A DNA stretch of 64,000 bases from Mesodorylaimus sp. YZB2_4 (taxonomy: Eukaryota > Nematoda > Enoplea > Dorylaimida > Dorylaimidae), in assembly GCA_030248295.1 (NCBI GenBank), contig JASANH010001563.1, positions 868,001 through 932,000 of the forward strand, read 5' to 3'. Position numbers and translations under genes: made by a program. This document shows, one piece after another, positions 49,365 to 60,958 of the stretch. The notes beneath the pieces were generated by a model, which was given only the letters and a program-made list of their open reading frames with translations, did not search any database and was not told the DNA's origin. Position 1 is the stretch's first letter. The number at the start of each line of letters is the position of its first letter.

Positions 49365-50131
49365 ATCCGACACCGCCGAATACTGTACACCTTCAGTTGA
49401 CAGTCCACAGACGATGCTTTCTATCGCGCAATATGAAATCAGTCAGGAAACTGTTTTAGTTCCAACGACATCTAAGAAAAAACGGCAGCATAAGCCATTA
49501 GGAAACAGCGCAGCAGCCGCACTTCATAATATCGGTAACAGGCAGTACTAACTGCTGCACGGTAAATATTTATTTTTTTAAATGCACCAAAAGGGATGAC
49601 CTGTGCTGGACCCTTACGAGGATTAAAAGTGCATATAGTCGATTCGCCACATACGTTACCTGGGCCCAAAACAGGATATTTCTAGGATAGTGTGTTAACT
49701 TACAAAAATTTTGGACAGATCGCGTCGTTGCCAAATAATGAGTCGGAAATTTTATAATAACCGCCGCTTTCAATTCAAATTTACGAAACAAACATTTCCT
49801 TTTCGAAAATTAATCAACGAACTAAGTAAATTGATAGCTAGAAAAATAAAATAAAATTTGGGCGGGGCAATGAAACGAAACTGTAGGCGGCGGGAACAGA
49901 ACTAATCGGCAGTGCGCACTACAATCAGCTACTCTTGATATAAGCAGCTAGCTTCTATACCGCCAAAGCTGTATATGTCTGCTGTGAAGCGGTAAATTTT
50001 TCTATCCAACGAAAATTGAAAAAGTGGTAGTGTTAAACTGCACGTACTGTCTGCATTCAAGAGATTCTTGGTGAAGCCGAGTTGGGCAGTAGGATAGCGA
50101 GAAGTTCGGAAAACATATTTTAGCTTCTGTC
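49365..50131. promoter_or_regulatory. Shared upstream region of the kinase and MIF4G genes
   Basis: 767 bp between two divergent ATGs, so probably a bidirectional promoter. The middle (about 49560-49860) is AT-rich with runs of T and A. No TATA box or initiator can be assigned with confidence. A strong ATATTTTAG acceptor ends at 50123, 8 nt before the MIF4G start. Confidence 0.6.
50114..50123 (+). promoter_or_regulatory. Probable spliced-leader acceptor, MIF4G gene
   Basis: ACATATTTTAG ends 8 nt upstream of the ATG at 50132; no coding exon upstream fits. Confidence 0.5.
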
Positions 50132-53100
50132 ATGTCAATGGAATCAGATGGAATGGAAGAACAGACCATGGCCAAGAATGAGGAAGCTCGCGGAAATGAT
50201 GGACCATTGAGCAATATCGATCACGATAAAGACAAAAGATTTCGATCTGAACAGCAACAAGATGATGGCGGATGGGACGAGTCCGAGACGCTGGCCGATC
50301 GTATAAGAAAACTTGGCGAAGAAGAAGAACACGTACGATCAGTGGAATCGAGCGACACTCCGAATTTTCCGGCGGCAAAACACGAAGCTGGTAATCGATG
50401 CGAGTCGCGAAATGACGGAAAAGAAGATTCTGCGGGAGAAAAACAAGTATGTTAGGGCTGATTGCTATTCACTGGTTCATGCACTCGTTTGGACCCTTCA
50501 ATGATTGGTAAGCCCCGAGCAGATATTGTATGGGTTCCCTCTAGCGTTCGTTCGGGATCACTTTTTTTCGGGATCGGGTTTTTTTATCGCTGTAGACGAC
50601 CTGTACCCCGCCCTGAATAGCTAGCAAAGAAAAAGCCAGATTCCCTTTCCTTGGAGAATTTGTGGTGCAGTATTTATCGTTGCATTCAAAATCAGGCGAC
50701 CAAAAAAGCGGAGAATCAGTTACAAATTAGCAAGCAAATTCCCCCCCCCCCCCCCCCCCTGCCTTCCGCTCTATCAATTCACCCATCCGCCAAATCTCGA
50801 GATTCCCCCTTCTAAAATATTTTGATGGCCATCACTATCTGAGGTAGTGTCAATTAGAATGTCGTCATCTTCAGCAGCAGATGATGGCCCAGCATCTAGT
50901 GACTGGACTGCCGCCTCGGTGCCGTATCGGTGAAAGGCGTGTGTCACAGTCTGCTAGGCAGAACTGGAAACCGGTCGGCTGGGAGTTTAACTCTGGCCGT
51001 CTGGGAACTTAGTGAAGTTCTCTCTGCACCTTGCACACCTGGCGGTGGGCGACTTATCTTTCTCTCCTTCGGGGTCGATAAACGAGGAGAGGCCTTATGA
51101 GGCGGGAGGCTCCCGAGTCCGGGTCCCCTCACGGGGCACGGGCTGGCATGGTTGACTCACTGGGTAACCACCGACATCGCGGGGTAGCGACTAACACGCG
51201 CCCTTGCTCGGCGTGCACCCCGGATGGACCCTAGTCGATGGCAAGATAGGGATCAGCTAACAAGCCCCCTGGCCCCCAGGTGAAGGGGCAAAAATTAAAC
51301 CTCTCCTGGACCGACCAGGATGGGTAAAAAAAATCTATTGACTGGACAGGCAATGGCAAATGCAGGCTGTTACTTTTTCCAACTGCACGCAAATTGCGCT
51401 TAAGAAAAAGTAGGGCTTGTGCATTTTGTGAAATACTTTCATTCGATCATGCCATTCTCACCCCTATTGCTCTTTTCCCATACACTAGTCCCGTTCCCTT
51501 TTGCAATAAAAAGCATATGATTTCCACAACATTTGGTCCCGAATCCTGACCACTTTTTATCGGGATCTGGATCCCGAACGAACGCTAGTTCCCTCACGTA
51601 TTGCCCCACTTCGTGCTGCACCTGGAACGCGTAGTTGGCTTCTATTGCTTGTCTTCTAAACAAATCAGTCTCTCGCAGGGTGGTAACTTATAGCTGTTAT
51701 AAATTTAGTTCTTCAGTTGTTTTCACGAGAGACCTCAAAATTGGCTGATGTGTTTCAATAGTGAACATTGTAGTAACTCCTCACTTACAGATCCCTTGTC
51801 TGACCGTTGAAATTGGGCCCAATAGTGTATGAGTACGGCAGCCAAGAATGAATACTACTTTCCTTAACTCACAAAGAAACATCGGCAGCCGCCAAGTCGA
51901 ACTTGTCATGCAACTTTTCCGTTTCAGTCGAATCGTCCGAACATTTGGAAGGAACTGGAGAAGATGCAATCTCGTGCTCGAGGCGGTGGCGGCGGATCGC
52001 ATCGAGGCGCTCGTGGTCCAATCGCTCCTCGATTCGCTCGGCCACCACAGGAACATTCGTCGAGCAATAGACGCACTGATTTTGGCCCTGGAAGTGCTGG
52101 TCCTCGATTCAGTGGCGGAGCTCCGAAGGACCGAAATTTTGACCGTGTTGGTAATCGTGGAAGAGGCAGAAATCGAGATGGCGGTTTTCGTGGCGAACCC
52201 TACGATAATAGTTTTTCTCGTGGAAACGAGGATGTGCCGATCAAAAAGGATGGCAGCGATGAGGATATCGATTTTTCCCTACTCGATGTGGGCTCGATGG
52301 ATGATGAAGATGTCTCGGCGTCGTTGAGACAGTCAAGGTTCCAAACAGACTCGGCTGCTTTTCGATCTCTCCAAGTCACTTTACGAGGCGCTGGTACTGG
52401 GCAAGGAAGAACCGTATCTTCGGCGCCATCAGGTGGAACTCGTAGTCGTGGTGGTAATCGTAACCCTGGCTTTGGTGGATCCCACAGGAAGAACCCTTTG
52501 GATCGTCAACAGGACGACTTTGATGAGGAATCGTTCAGACAAGCTCCCGAGCACAAGACTGGTCATCGATATACTCAGTCGCGGCGACATCGAGGACACT
52601 CAGATCGCTCAGACGAGGACTTTGAATCGCAAGGGGCCAAGACTGCATATTGGTTGCTGGATGCTGATGATACGGATGTAGTGAGTGGATATAACAGAAG
52701 CCAAATGCAGCGGGCCAGTGCTACTCGCGAGAGTCCAACGTTCGAGCCGATAAGAAGAGTAAGTGACGCGGGTGGTTCATGGCTAGGGCACTCGTCCTTC
52801 ATGCCCTTGCATTGCAGGCTTTGGACAGTCTTGACCATTCGAGTCGATCGTCGAAGCGTCTGCTGGGAATGTTAATGCAAGTAGTGGACGAGTATTGCCT
52901 CGAGGACAGTGATCGATGGTTGAAGCTAATTGATCAGTACGTTATGGCCTTTGCGGTTAACGAAGGAGGGGTGCACGCGGAACTCGCTTGTGCCATGTTT
53001 GGCCGTTGTGTCGATCGAGCAGTGTTTCAAAAAGCCGTCTATACGTCTTTGATGCGCCATATCAGTAACATAATGGCACCAGTAAGTCTGCTTATCCGTC

Positions 53101-55022
53101 TCGGATTCAGTGTCGTAGTTGGACTTGGTTTCTAGCACGAGTGGACCGACAAAGATCATCGTGAGGCGAAGAATGTGTGCGATTTGTTTGGTCGCCTTCT
53201 CGTTTTCGTGTGGCCTCGTGGATGGGAGTCGTGCGCGAAGGAATGCAACATGATCATCTATGCGGTCATGAACGCTGTACAAACTTGGATACGTGCTTTG
53301 GATCAGGTAAGGTGGTGAGAATGTGTCATATAAGTGTTTCTCGCGCAGGCAGTGGCAGTTTGGTTCTTCCGCGTATCTGTTCCTAAGATCGGGACCTTGT
53401 CCATGCAGTACATGGGCAAAAGGGCTCTGCTAATAATAAGCGCCTGACACGTGCTTGGCGGCTTCGTGCTGTTGGACTAGTTAGTGGGTAGCTCTGCTGG
53501 TTCATGATCTGACGAGTTTTGCCATGCAATGCATTTGGTCCTTGGAGTTGGGGCTGCATCTCGATAGTTGCCTGAGTGGGCCAAGGGACAGTGGGACGAG
53601 ACAGAATAGCGAAAAATTCCGGTGGTGTCTCCCAAGCCTCCGCGGTTGCGAGGGAAAGCGGGGTGGCTAGGGTTGCGCATATAGGATGATTCTGCCTGGG
53701 AGGGGTTAAATGGATGATAGCACAGCACAACAGCAGCTGAGAATTCGTAGCTGCGCATCAGTTGCGTGACACGTTGTCTGATGTGGCCGATCAGTCGCAT
53801 CCGCGACATTTTCACCTTTGAAGTCCAGTATCCAAATTTCGGGTAACACTGAATCGACGTTAGGGTATGAGCAAATATACTAAATTGAGAAATGACCCCC
53901 CCCCCCGTTCTGTGGGAACTCCTGCTTTCGTCAGGGAAACGGTTAAGGGAGATACGAATAGTGTCACCCATCCTTGTTGTGCGAGTACCTAGAGGGAACG
54001 AATGTGGCATGCGAAAAGACAGGGAAGGAAAGAAATTACCTCCTTTCGTTATCGTTGAATTACCTGTTGTCGCTTTAGGCTTCAAGCTCACGGGGCGCTG
54101 CTATTCGGGAAGACACGGCTGAGGTGAGTGGCCTTTGTTTGTGGCATTTGGCCACAGCGGCGGGAAGGAAGCTTTGGCTGAAGTGGCCCGATCTCGTCGA
54201 TCAAATGTATTCAACGCTACAAATGGCCATTGTTAGCCATTCGTGCCCCGTGGCTGAGTATGTCTAAAGGTCGGGTTTTGTCCCGTATGATGATGCTTTG
54301 CATTTCAGGGAAACCAAGCTGAAGCTGTTGAACTTGTACGTTAAACTGCACGAGTGGCCGAAACCGACGGGTCAACAATCTGCCAATAAAAGAGATGCGC
54401 TCGTGCAGACGGAACTGGAGACTGAAGGTACGTTATGTACGGGAGTAGTCGGGTCTAACACGATTTCGATAAACCTTCTGCAGATGCCCCTCTGGTGTGT
54501 TCATTAATTGAGGCAGGGCACCGTGATCAGCATTCATGTGCAAGCGGGAGCTCGCTCTGCCTTTGCAGGGAGGGGGACTAGTCGGTCTGATGTTCCAGTC
54601 GTCTCTCCAGTTCGCCGGGGAAGTACTCCTGCCCACTGTCAGAGTATTTTGTCCCAGGGTCTTTGGTGGGATGTCCTGTCACCAGGGCTCTTACAGGAAC
54701 AAGGCTTTTTATTGGTTTTTTTGTAGGGTCATTGACGTCTGTGCACTCTTCTTGGTCGCCTCCAGTCAGTGCATTTCAAGCCGTCTCTCCGACGTGCGTT
54801 GGTGTTCAAAGACATGGTCCTCGTTTGGGACAATTTAAGGCACGCCCTCCGTCAATGTCTTTCCCAACTGCTGCGACTCAGCAACCAAGCTACGGAGCGA
54901 CATCGATGTTGCAAAATCAACAACAGCAGGAGGAGCAAAAATTGGCCAGTTTCCACGGAGGCTTTCAGGCGACGATGGCCAGTCCTCGAATGTCCTTTAT
55001 CAGACCGATGGGCAAACAATGA
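50132..55022 (+). CDS. RGG-rich MIF4G-domain protein (CTIF/MIF4GD/Paip1-like)
   Basis: Exons 50132-50446, 51928-52758, 52818-53081 and 53136-53306 (all phase 0), then about 54079-54257, 54309-54427 and 54727-55022. The protein is about 725 aa. Exon 1 is acidic and hydrophilic. Exon 2 opens with SNRPNIWKELEKMQ and is rich in Arg-Gly, as in RNA-binding proteins. A MIF4G-like helical repeat follows (LGMLMQVVDEYCLEDSDRWL, then FAVNEGGVHAELACAMFGR, then AKNVCDLFGRLLVFVWPRGW), ending with ETKLKLLNLYVKLHEW, which fits the last helix of Paip1/MIF4GD. The tail is Pro/Gln-rich with a FKARPPSMSFP stretch. By family it should bind eIF4A/eIF3 or other initiation factors in the cytoplasm. Splicing at 53306-54123 is ambiguous: an alternative donor at 53315 and a possible 44-nt intron at 54124-54167 give a second in-frame reading. 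Confidence 0.82.
50541..51588. mobile_element. Non-autonomous DNA transposon-like element with 19-bp TIRs
   Basis: CTAGCGTTCGTTCGGGATC at 50541-50559 is repeated exactly in inverse orientation at 51570-51588. The direct repeat TTCCCT flanks both outer ends (50535-50540 and 51589-51594), as a 6-bp target duplication would. The 1048-bp interior has no transposase-like ORF and carries a 19-nt poly-C run. It lies wholly inside the first intron of the MIF4G gene. Confidence 0.75.
50741..50759 (+). repeat. Poly-C run (19 nt)
   Basis: Longest C homopolymer of the window, inside the TIR element in the MIF4G intron. Confidence 0.95.
53896..53906 (+). repeat. Poly-C run (11 nt)
   Basis: C homopolymer in a MIF4G gene intron, after AAATGA. 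Confidence 0.95.
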
Positions 55023-55304
55023 GCAGGATGTCCATTGTGAACGATTCCGATCGAAGTCGGAAACGGTTCTAAGCATGTGTTAGCTTATCGTAAGCTTTTA
55101 TGTCTCGATAATCATTTTTTAAAAAAAGACGGAGGGAGCAATGTGCTTTCAGAAATTGGGACTATCTGTGGGAAGTCAGTAATGGACGCGTCAATTAGCT
55201 TTTTAGGCATGAAGTTTATTTTTTAAGGTGTTGTATATGAGAGCCATTTATCGCTAAACCAACTGTGAGTCTGGGTCAGGACAGGCAGTGCGAGTGCAGA
55301 CAGG

Positions 55305-56368
55305 CTAGTAATCGTAGCGACACACGAGTTTCGTCTCTCCCCCATCCACCCCGATCACCTGCCCGTTCACGTAGCTGCTGGCCGATTTCAGTAAGAAGAC
55401 GCATACTCTGGCCACTTCCTCGGCCTCCGCCAATCGACGCAGCGGGTTCGAGTCGGCGCTTTTCTTTAGTATGATCGGCGGCGCGGTTGCCAGCATGGGC
55501 GTGCGTACCATGGCCGGTGACACGGCATTGACACGGATGTTGAACTGGCCCAGTTCGGAGGCCAGTGTCTTGGTTATGCCGACCACCCCCGCTTTGGATG
55601 CACTGTAGTCGATGAAGGGCGGGTAGCCGTGGCGGGCCAGACTGCTCACATTCACCACCGAGCCGGAGTGGAGATGACGATCCCGCATGAGTCGAGTGAA
55701 GACCGTGTTGACGAGGAACGTGCCCTGAAACGAACAAGCAAACAGAGTTGATTCTCATCCATCCGGAACGGGTCTCCCTTCTGTTCCCACTTGGCCGCCA
55801 TTGGAAGATTGGAATTATAGTGGTGGGGGCCAAAGTTGGGCACTCGATTGCTGGCCCATGCCTTACCTTCAAATTCACCTGGATCACCCGATCCCAGTCG
55901 CCCTCAGTGCACTGCAGGGACGACTCCCGAGTCTCGTCCACTATCACTATAGCGGCGCAATGCACAAGCCCGCACGGCACAGCGCCAAAATGCTCTTCGA
56001 TCTTGATGGCTGCCTCGTTCACCGAGGCCGACAATGATACGTCCATGTGCAGTGCCAAGTGCTCGTCGGCATCTGAAATTCGGATACCATCTTGGTCAGT
56101 ACATACATTGAAAGGGGGTGACTACTTTTCAAATTCCTTTGGGTCTCCAATGCGGCTGCCAGATTGATGTCAGCCACGACCACCCTAGCAGAGCCTTCGG
56201 CCAGTAGTAGGCACGCTGCTCGCCCAACGCCGCTTCCGCCGCCTGAAACCAGTGAGAGGGTAGCCGAACTGGACCCCCGACTTGCGGGGGCTGGTGGGAA
56301 CACTTACCCGTGACCAGGATAAGCTTGCCTTTCAGGTCGTCGCCGTCGGCAGCCATCTCCGTCTCCAT
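55305..56368 (-). CDS. Short-chain dehydrogenase/reductase (HSD17B8/FabG-like)
   Basis: Minus-strand exons 56368-56308, 56242-56126, 56072-55867 and 55724-55305 (phases 1, 1, 0), 267 aa, the normal SDR length. NAD(P)-dependent oxidoreductase with a Rossmann fold. The cofactor motif is VTGGGSGVGRAA (TGxxxGxG) at the N-terminus. The catalytic Ser is in VVNVSSLARHG, and the Tyr and Lys in DYSASKAG. The stretch RVNAVSPAMVRTPML is typical of classical SDRs, as is VNGQVIGVDGG near the end. The usual NAG motif reads VHCAA here. The closest type is the HSD17B8 or FabG group, which acts in (often mitochondrial) fatty-acid synthesis or on steroids; the substrate is not decided by the sequence, and no clear mitochondrial presequence is seen. 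It lies 542 nt downstream of the OGFOD1 gene on the same strand, with a TTCTCAG acceptor 38 nt before its ATG. Confidence 0.9.
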
Positions 56369-56910
56369 ATCTGACCTTACGACCTGGCTTCCCTCGGCTC
56401 TTATATCTGAGAATGCACTCTCCACAAACAGCCCATTACGGATTGAATGCCTCCGGGCGTTTCCCTTTCCCTCGCACACAACTAATGTCTTCTTTTCACA
56501 CCATGGCGGAAGTCGTAGCGGAAAGGACCGGGTCCTCCATTTGACGCCAAAGGCCACACTTGCAATGCACACCGAGAGTAGGTGTGACTGGTCACAACAG
56601 CCCGGGTCACGCCGGAAGGACCTAGCACGTGCCAGAAATCTCAGTTGGCTACAGCCAACTTATTAGAACAAGCGAAAACTAGCCTGGCTCTGCTAACCAG
56701 ATATCATTTAATCGATGCTTGTTTGTCATTTACCCTCGGCACCTGACGCCTCCACCGCCTTTCCGCCCTTCCTCTATCATACAGTATCTCGTCCGTCCGC
56801 GCAGCTCCCTGCATTTCCGTGTCCGACATAATAAGCTTTGCCCTGCCACCCTTCATCCTATACTCTTTAGTTGCTCAACATTTACTCATATAACTGATCA
56901 ACCTTTTGTC

Positions 56911-59608
56911 TCATTCTCCGCACTGGCTCGGTGTAACTTCGTAATAGGTGCCACAAATATCCGCAAAATAAGGCGTAGCACCGAAGTCGTCTATCGCGCG
57001 TCGACTAATGTACTTGATGAATTTCTCCGTCCCCGATTCACTGCATACAAGCGCCAACGAGTTTCCGCTCGGAGTCACTGTCAACAGCTGAAAACAAAAG
57101 CAATCAATAATTGCACTCGAATCGTCCGATCTCGACAAACCTCTTCGCTCGAGTCTTTCTCGATAAAGCACGTATAGCCACCGTGTTTTGTATCCCAGTC
57201 TGCAAGGACAAGCATAGTACTAATAAGGCATTATTTACAACAAGCCTAAAACTCACCGTGCGATGTAAAATATAGCTGAACACTCAATGCCAGGCTCTCT
57301 CCACTTTCCGCTCTCGCCCTGAAGTCGTCGTCGCTCAGTACTGTGTACGATCCAGGCTCGAACTTCCGTAACTCCAATTCGCATGGAGACGGATCTGGAA
57401 GGCACAGAACCTCTTTTCTAGGCTGCAATTAAACTTCATAAGAAACCATACCCATTTCAACTTTCTCCACCTCGGCACTGGTGCCAGAAGCAGATGTGCT
57501 GGGTTCACCGCTCTTCTCATTCGCTCTTTTCTTCAAGGGAGGTTCCTTCGCATCACCATCGGCCTCTAGAAAGATCAATAGATCTCTACAAGTAACAGAT
57601 CACGTCGGCAACGTATTACCTTCATCCGACTCATCCTCACTATCTTCCTGATACAACGGATGCAATCGCATGTTGGTTAACTGACTAAGCAGAACGTAGA
57701 TAGCTTCCGATTTCATCAACGCTAGACATCGAGATAGATTTGGGAATCGATTCGGATCCAACTGAGAACCATCGTCTAACGAAAGGTAGTTCCTTCAAGG
57801 CACGTTTGGAGTCATAACTATTGCGCGTGTGACCAAGCCTTATCATACCTTCTGTTCCACGGCCCTTTCCTCTTCCATCCCAAGTCTGGCATATTCAACT
57901 CTGCCATAACCAAATCGTAGCGATCAGTCTAAAATCGTGCAAATGCTCTTGAGAATAGGTGCAATCATTCGAAGAAAATATACCTGAAGAAACTGATGAA
58001 GCTGGATCTCGCTCTTCTCCTCGACCTGTTGCCTGATACTCGCTTGAGTCTCGGGATCAAAATAAATTGGATTGATCCACAAAAGTAGATCGTCGTACTA
58101 AACATAGAAACTCATGCTTTCTTGAATATGATTTTGAAAAAATAAACTTTTTACCTCGAAAAAACACGGGTCAACCCGTTTTGGCAGGGAAACTGTTTGC
58201 TGCTTCGGTCGTTCTAATGTCGCTCCATGAAACCAACCGTTGATCGACCACCTAGTTTTGTCCTGGCTCGTTACTTCGGAAACCTGTAAGTGAACAAAAG
58301 GGGAGAATCTTAGTGGAAGAATTATGCAAATTATGATTTTACTTGATGGAAGGATTTTGGTACGACTTCGAAAAATGCTAGCATATTCTCAGTTGGCACT
58401 ATCGAGTGGACGACTTCCAACGGCCGCAGTTTGTCTAGAATAGCAGAAAATTATCTCGCAATCTTGCTTTTATAACGTCGGCAGGCGCACATACATTTTG
58501 TCTCAGGTCTTCCCATACCCATAATCAAACCTAACCCGTACACTATCAATAAAAATAGAAAACCTGGTATTTTAATCTGCTTGAATCTCAAACTGCTGGC
58601 TTCAAAGTTTAGAAACAGAAAATCAACTGGCCAGCACAAACTCCACATGACACCAGGAAAAAGGCGCTCTTACGGGTTTGATTTCTTTGCCTATGCGCAC
58701 TAGTTTTCAGCGGAGAAAGTACCCCGCCGCCACCCAGGATCAATCTGAACTGCGTACGTACCATCACTGGAGAACAAATCCAACCGACCTCCATCAGTTT
58801 CGGTCCAATTTGGAGTCAAATAGAAGGTGTATGCAATTCGGCGATTTTCCAGCTCATCATCGTGGCATAGCAAGTGATCGCCATACGAATATGCACTGGC
58901 TGTCATGGCCACTCGATCGTCCAGTTCAATACCCGTCAATTCTTGCAGCCACGATTTCACTTGACCAGTGAACAACTGTTTGAAAGACTGGATGGCCGGC
59001 GAATTCACGTTATGCAAATCAATGCTCTGCAAATAAACAGACGCATATTTTTAAACCAAGAAGTTGCAGTGCCCTTTTACTCTTGCGGCCTAAGAAAGGG
59101 GGGCAAAGTAGAGGGCCGATATTGCAACGTCCGTTTTCTACGGTCCTTGAAGATCCTACTCTCCAACCCTCGATCCTGCTGGCCCCCAGAAAATCGAGGA
59201 AAACTTGGATACCTCCTCAAAGATCACATTACAGTACATTATATCTGAAAAGTACCATAATCGAACCTCAGATCACAAACTCACCTGCCTAAAATTGTAC
59301 AAATCATTCTTCTTCTCGTGAAACTCCAAAATCTTTAGTTCGTCTCTTAGCTGATCCAAATATGTTTCCTTATGCTTCGGGACGCAGCTACTCGATAAAC
59401 CATTTTTTCCATCTCCGCTGCCGTTTTTGACCAAGTCACATTGAGAAAAATCGATAAAATTTGGTAGAGCAGAACACCGGAACGGATCTGTAATCAAAGC
59501 TGGGTCCTTTTCTGACTTGACTTCATTATTTTCTGGTTCTTCTGGACTATTGCTCCAAGATTTTTGAAAATTAGGCGTTAAGTAGTCCTGATTGATTAAA
59601 AGAGCCAT
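56911..59608 (-). CDS. OGFOD1: 2-oxoglutarate/Fe(II) prolyl hydroxylase, OGFOD1 type
   Basis: Minus-strand exons 59608-59285, 59026-58762, 58434-58343, 58283-58155, 58097-57984, 57928-57849, 57792-57620, 57565-57471, 57422-57257, 57199-57141 and 57087-56911; 557 aa, close to the human enzyme. OGFOD1 (yeast Tpa1) hydroxylates a proline of ribosomal protein S23 and affects translation termination and stress granules. The iron ligands are visible: His and Asp in LLCHDDELENRR, and the distal His in FFEVVPKSFHQVSE. The 2-oxoglutarate-binding Arg is in DKTRWSINGWFHG. An inactive double-stranded beta-helix repeat follows (DPETQASIRQQ, then AELNMPDLGWKRKGPW), then an acidic linker and a C-terminal fold. 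One junction is uncertain: the donor for exon 8 (57471) is GTGGAG, because the stronger GTATGG would leave an intron of only about 30 nt. Confidence 0.93.
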
Positions 59609-60958
59609 GTTATCGACGGACCTGATCGGCCTGATCTCGTGTCGTGTACGTGTTCATATACTGCTAAACCAAAGGCCCGAGTATTTATCACCCATTAAAT
59701 GACCGGAAATGGCATTTACATTCCAGAAACTAACTTCTTTATATTTTTTGCCTTATGCTTTTTCACTCTCATATAAAATATACTAAAAAATTCCTTCGAT
59801 CTTATTGAATTCAACTATTTAGGCAGTGAGAATTACGTGGGACAGGCTGACCAATGAGAATCCGTTTTTTGATCACCATTCCGCTGATGCCGTATGCTCT
59901 GTTATAGCAGAAAGGGTTTCCCAAAAATACTGTTCTTTTTAAAAACTGAAAGAAGTGTCAGAAATGTAACTCGATCTGACGGCCTTGCAGGGCAGCAGGT
60001 TCTCACGTCGTTGTGTCTTGACTAAATAAAATGTTTTTACATGCTTTCTCTCAACTCTCGAACTGTCACTTTTCTTCAGTCTGAAGAGTCTTCGAGTGCC
60101 TCACAAGTCTATTCGAAATGAGTTGCAGTAAGAAAACAAATTCAAAAAGGCTATGGACGACAACCAACCAGCCATGTGTGTAAGGAATGACTGGAGGTAT
60201 TACGTGTTTCATTCCCTCTTTATCAATGAATCACCATGCTCTGAATTTGAAGCAATGCAAGCTGTTTTCAGTCTCTGAAACCTCCGCTTCGACATTTCTG
60301 CTCAAGGGGTAGGCCTAGTTGGAAGTTGGGGGGAGGGGGAATCGGGATGTTTGGGGTTGCGCGCCCCAATATCTATTGTTCCTGTTTTACCACATCACCA
60401 AACGCTTATGATGCGCACTCGAGGGTGAAGGGACACATTTTACACGAAATAATTTACCGGCCCGCGAGTCGAACACTCGCCCGTAAATGCGCACCTGGCG
60501 TGAGTGGCAGACGCCTAACCCACCAGGCCACGAGGTCGGAATTGTCTAATCACAAAACACCCAGAACCCATCGTTTGGAAAAAGAGAATTGTCTGTTATC
60601 AGGGGTTACTGATGGAACATTGCATTGCCCACTCGCCATGTGCGCTGACCTTAAAGCCGACGGCACGAAGCAGTCATACATTTGATGCACAAATTTTTGT
60701 GATGAAATTTGGAGAACCAGCACCAGGAATCTGCCTATCTCTACAGCCGAGCTTCTGTCAGACCATATGGCATTCAAAAGTGTTGTTGATATAATGCGAG
60801 AGACGACATGTCTCCTTCTGTAACAAAAAACAGAGTGCTGGAAGCGGCTTTACTGCCTTACGAGCTCCAATGCTTGCATACATGCCACGATATGAATCAC
60901 AGAATGCTCATGCATACGCGCTGATAATGCACATATAAGCTAGGTAAGCACACTACTC
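59609..60958. other. Region upstream of OGFOD1, 3' flank of the class B receptor
   Basis: Contains the OGFOD1 promoter and one full SINE copy (60385-60539). No gene supported. Confidence 0.55.
60385..60539 (-). repeat. tRNA-derived SINE, full-length copy
   Basis: Nearly identical to 19719-19871 over about 150 nt, including the T-arm GCGAGTGTTCGACTCGC and the tail GTTTGGTGATGTGGTAAAAC. It differs by small changes (for example an ATG insertion near GCTTATGATGCG). The high identity of two unlinked copies suggests fairly recent mobility. Confidence 0.75.
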
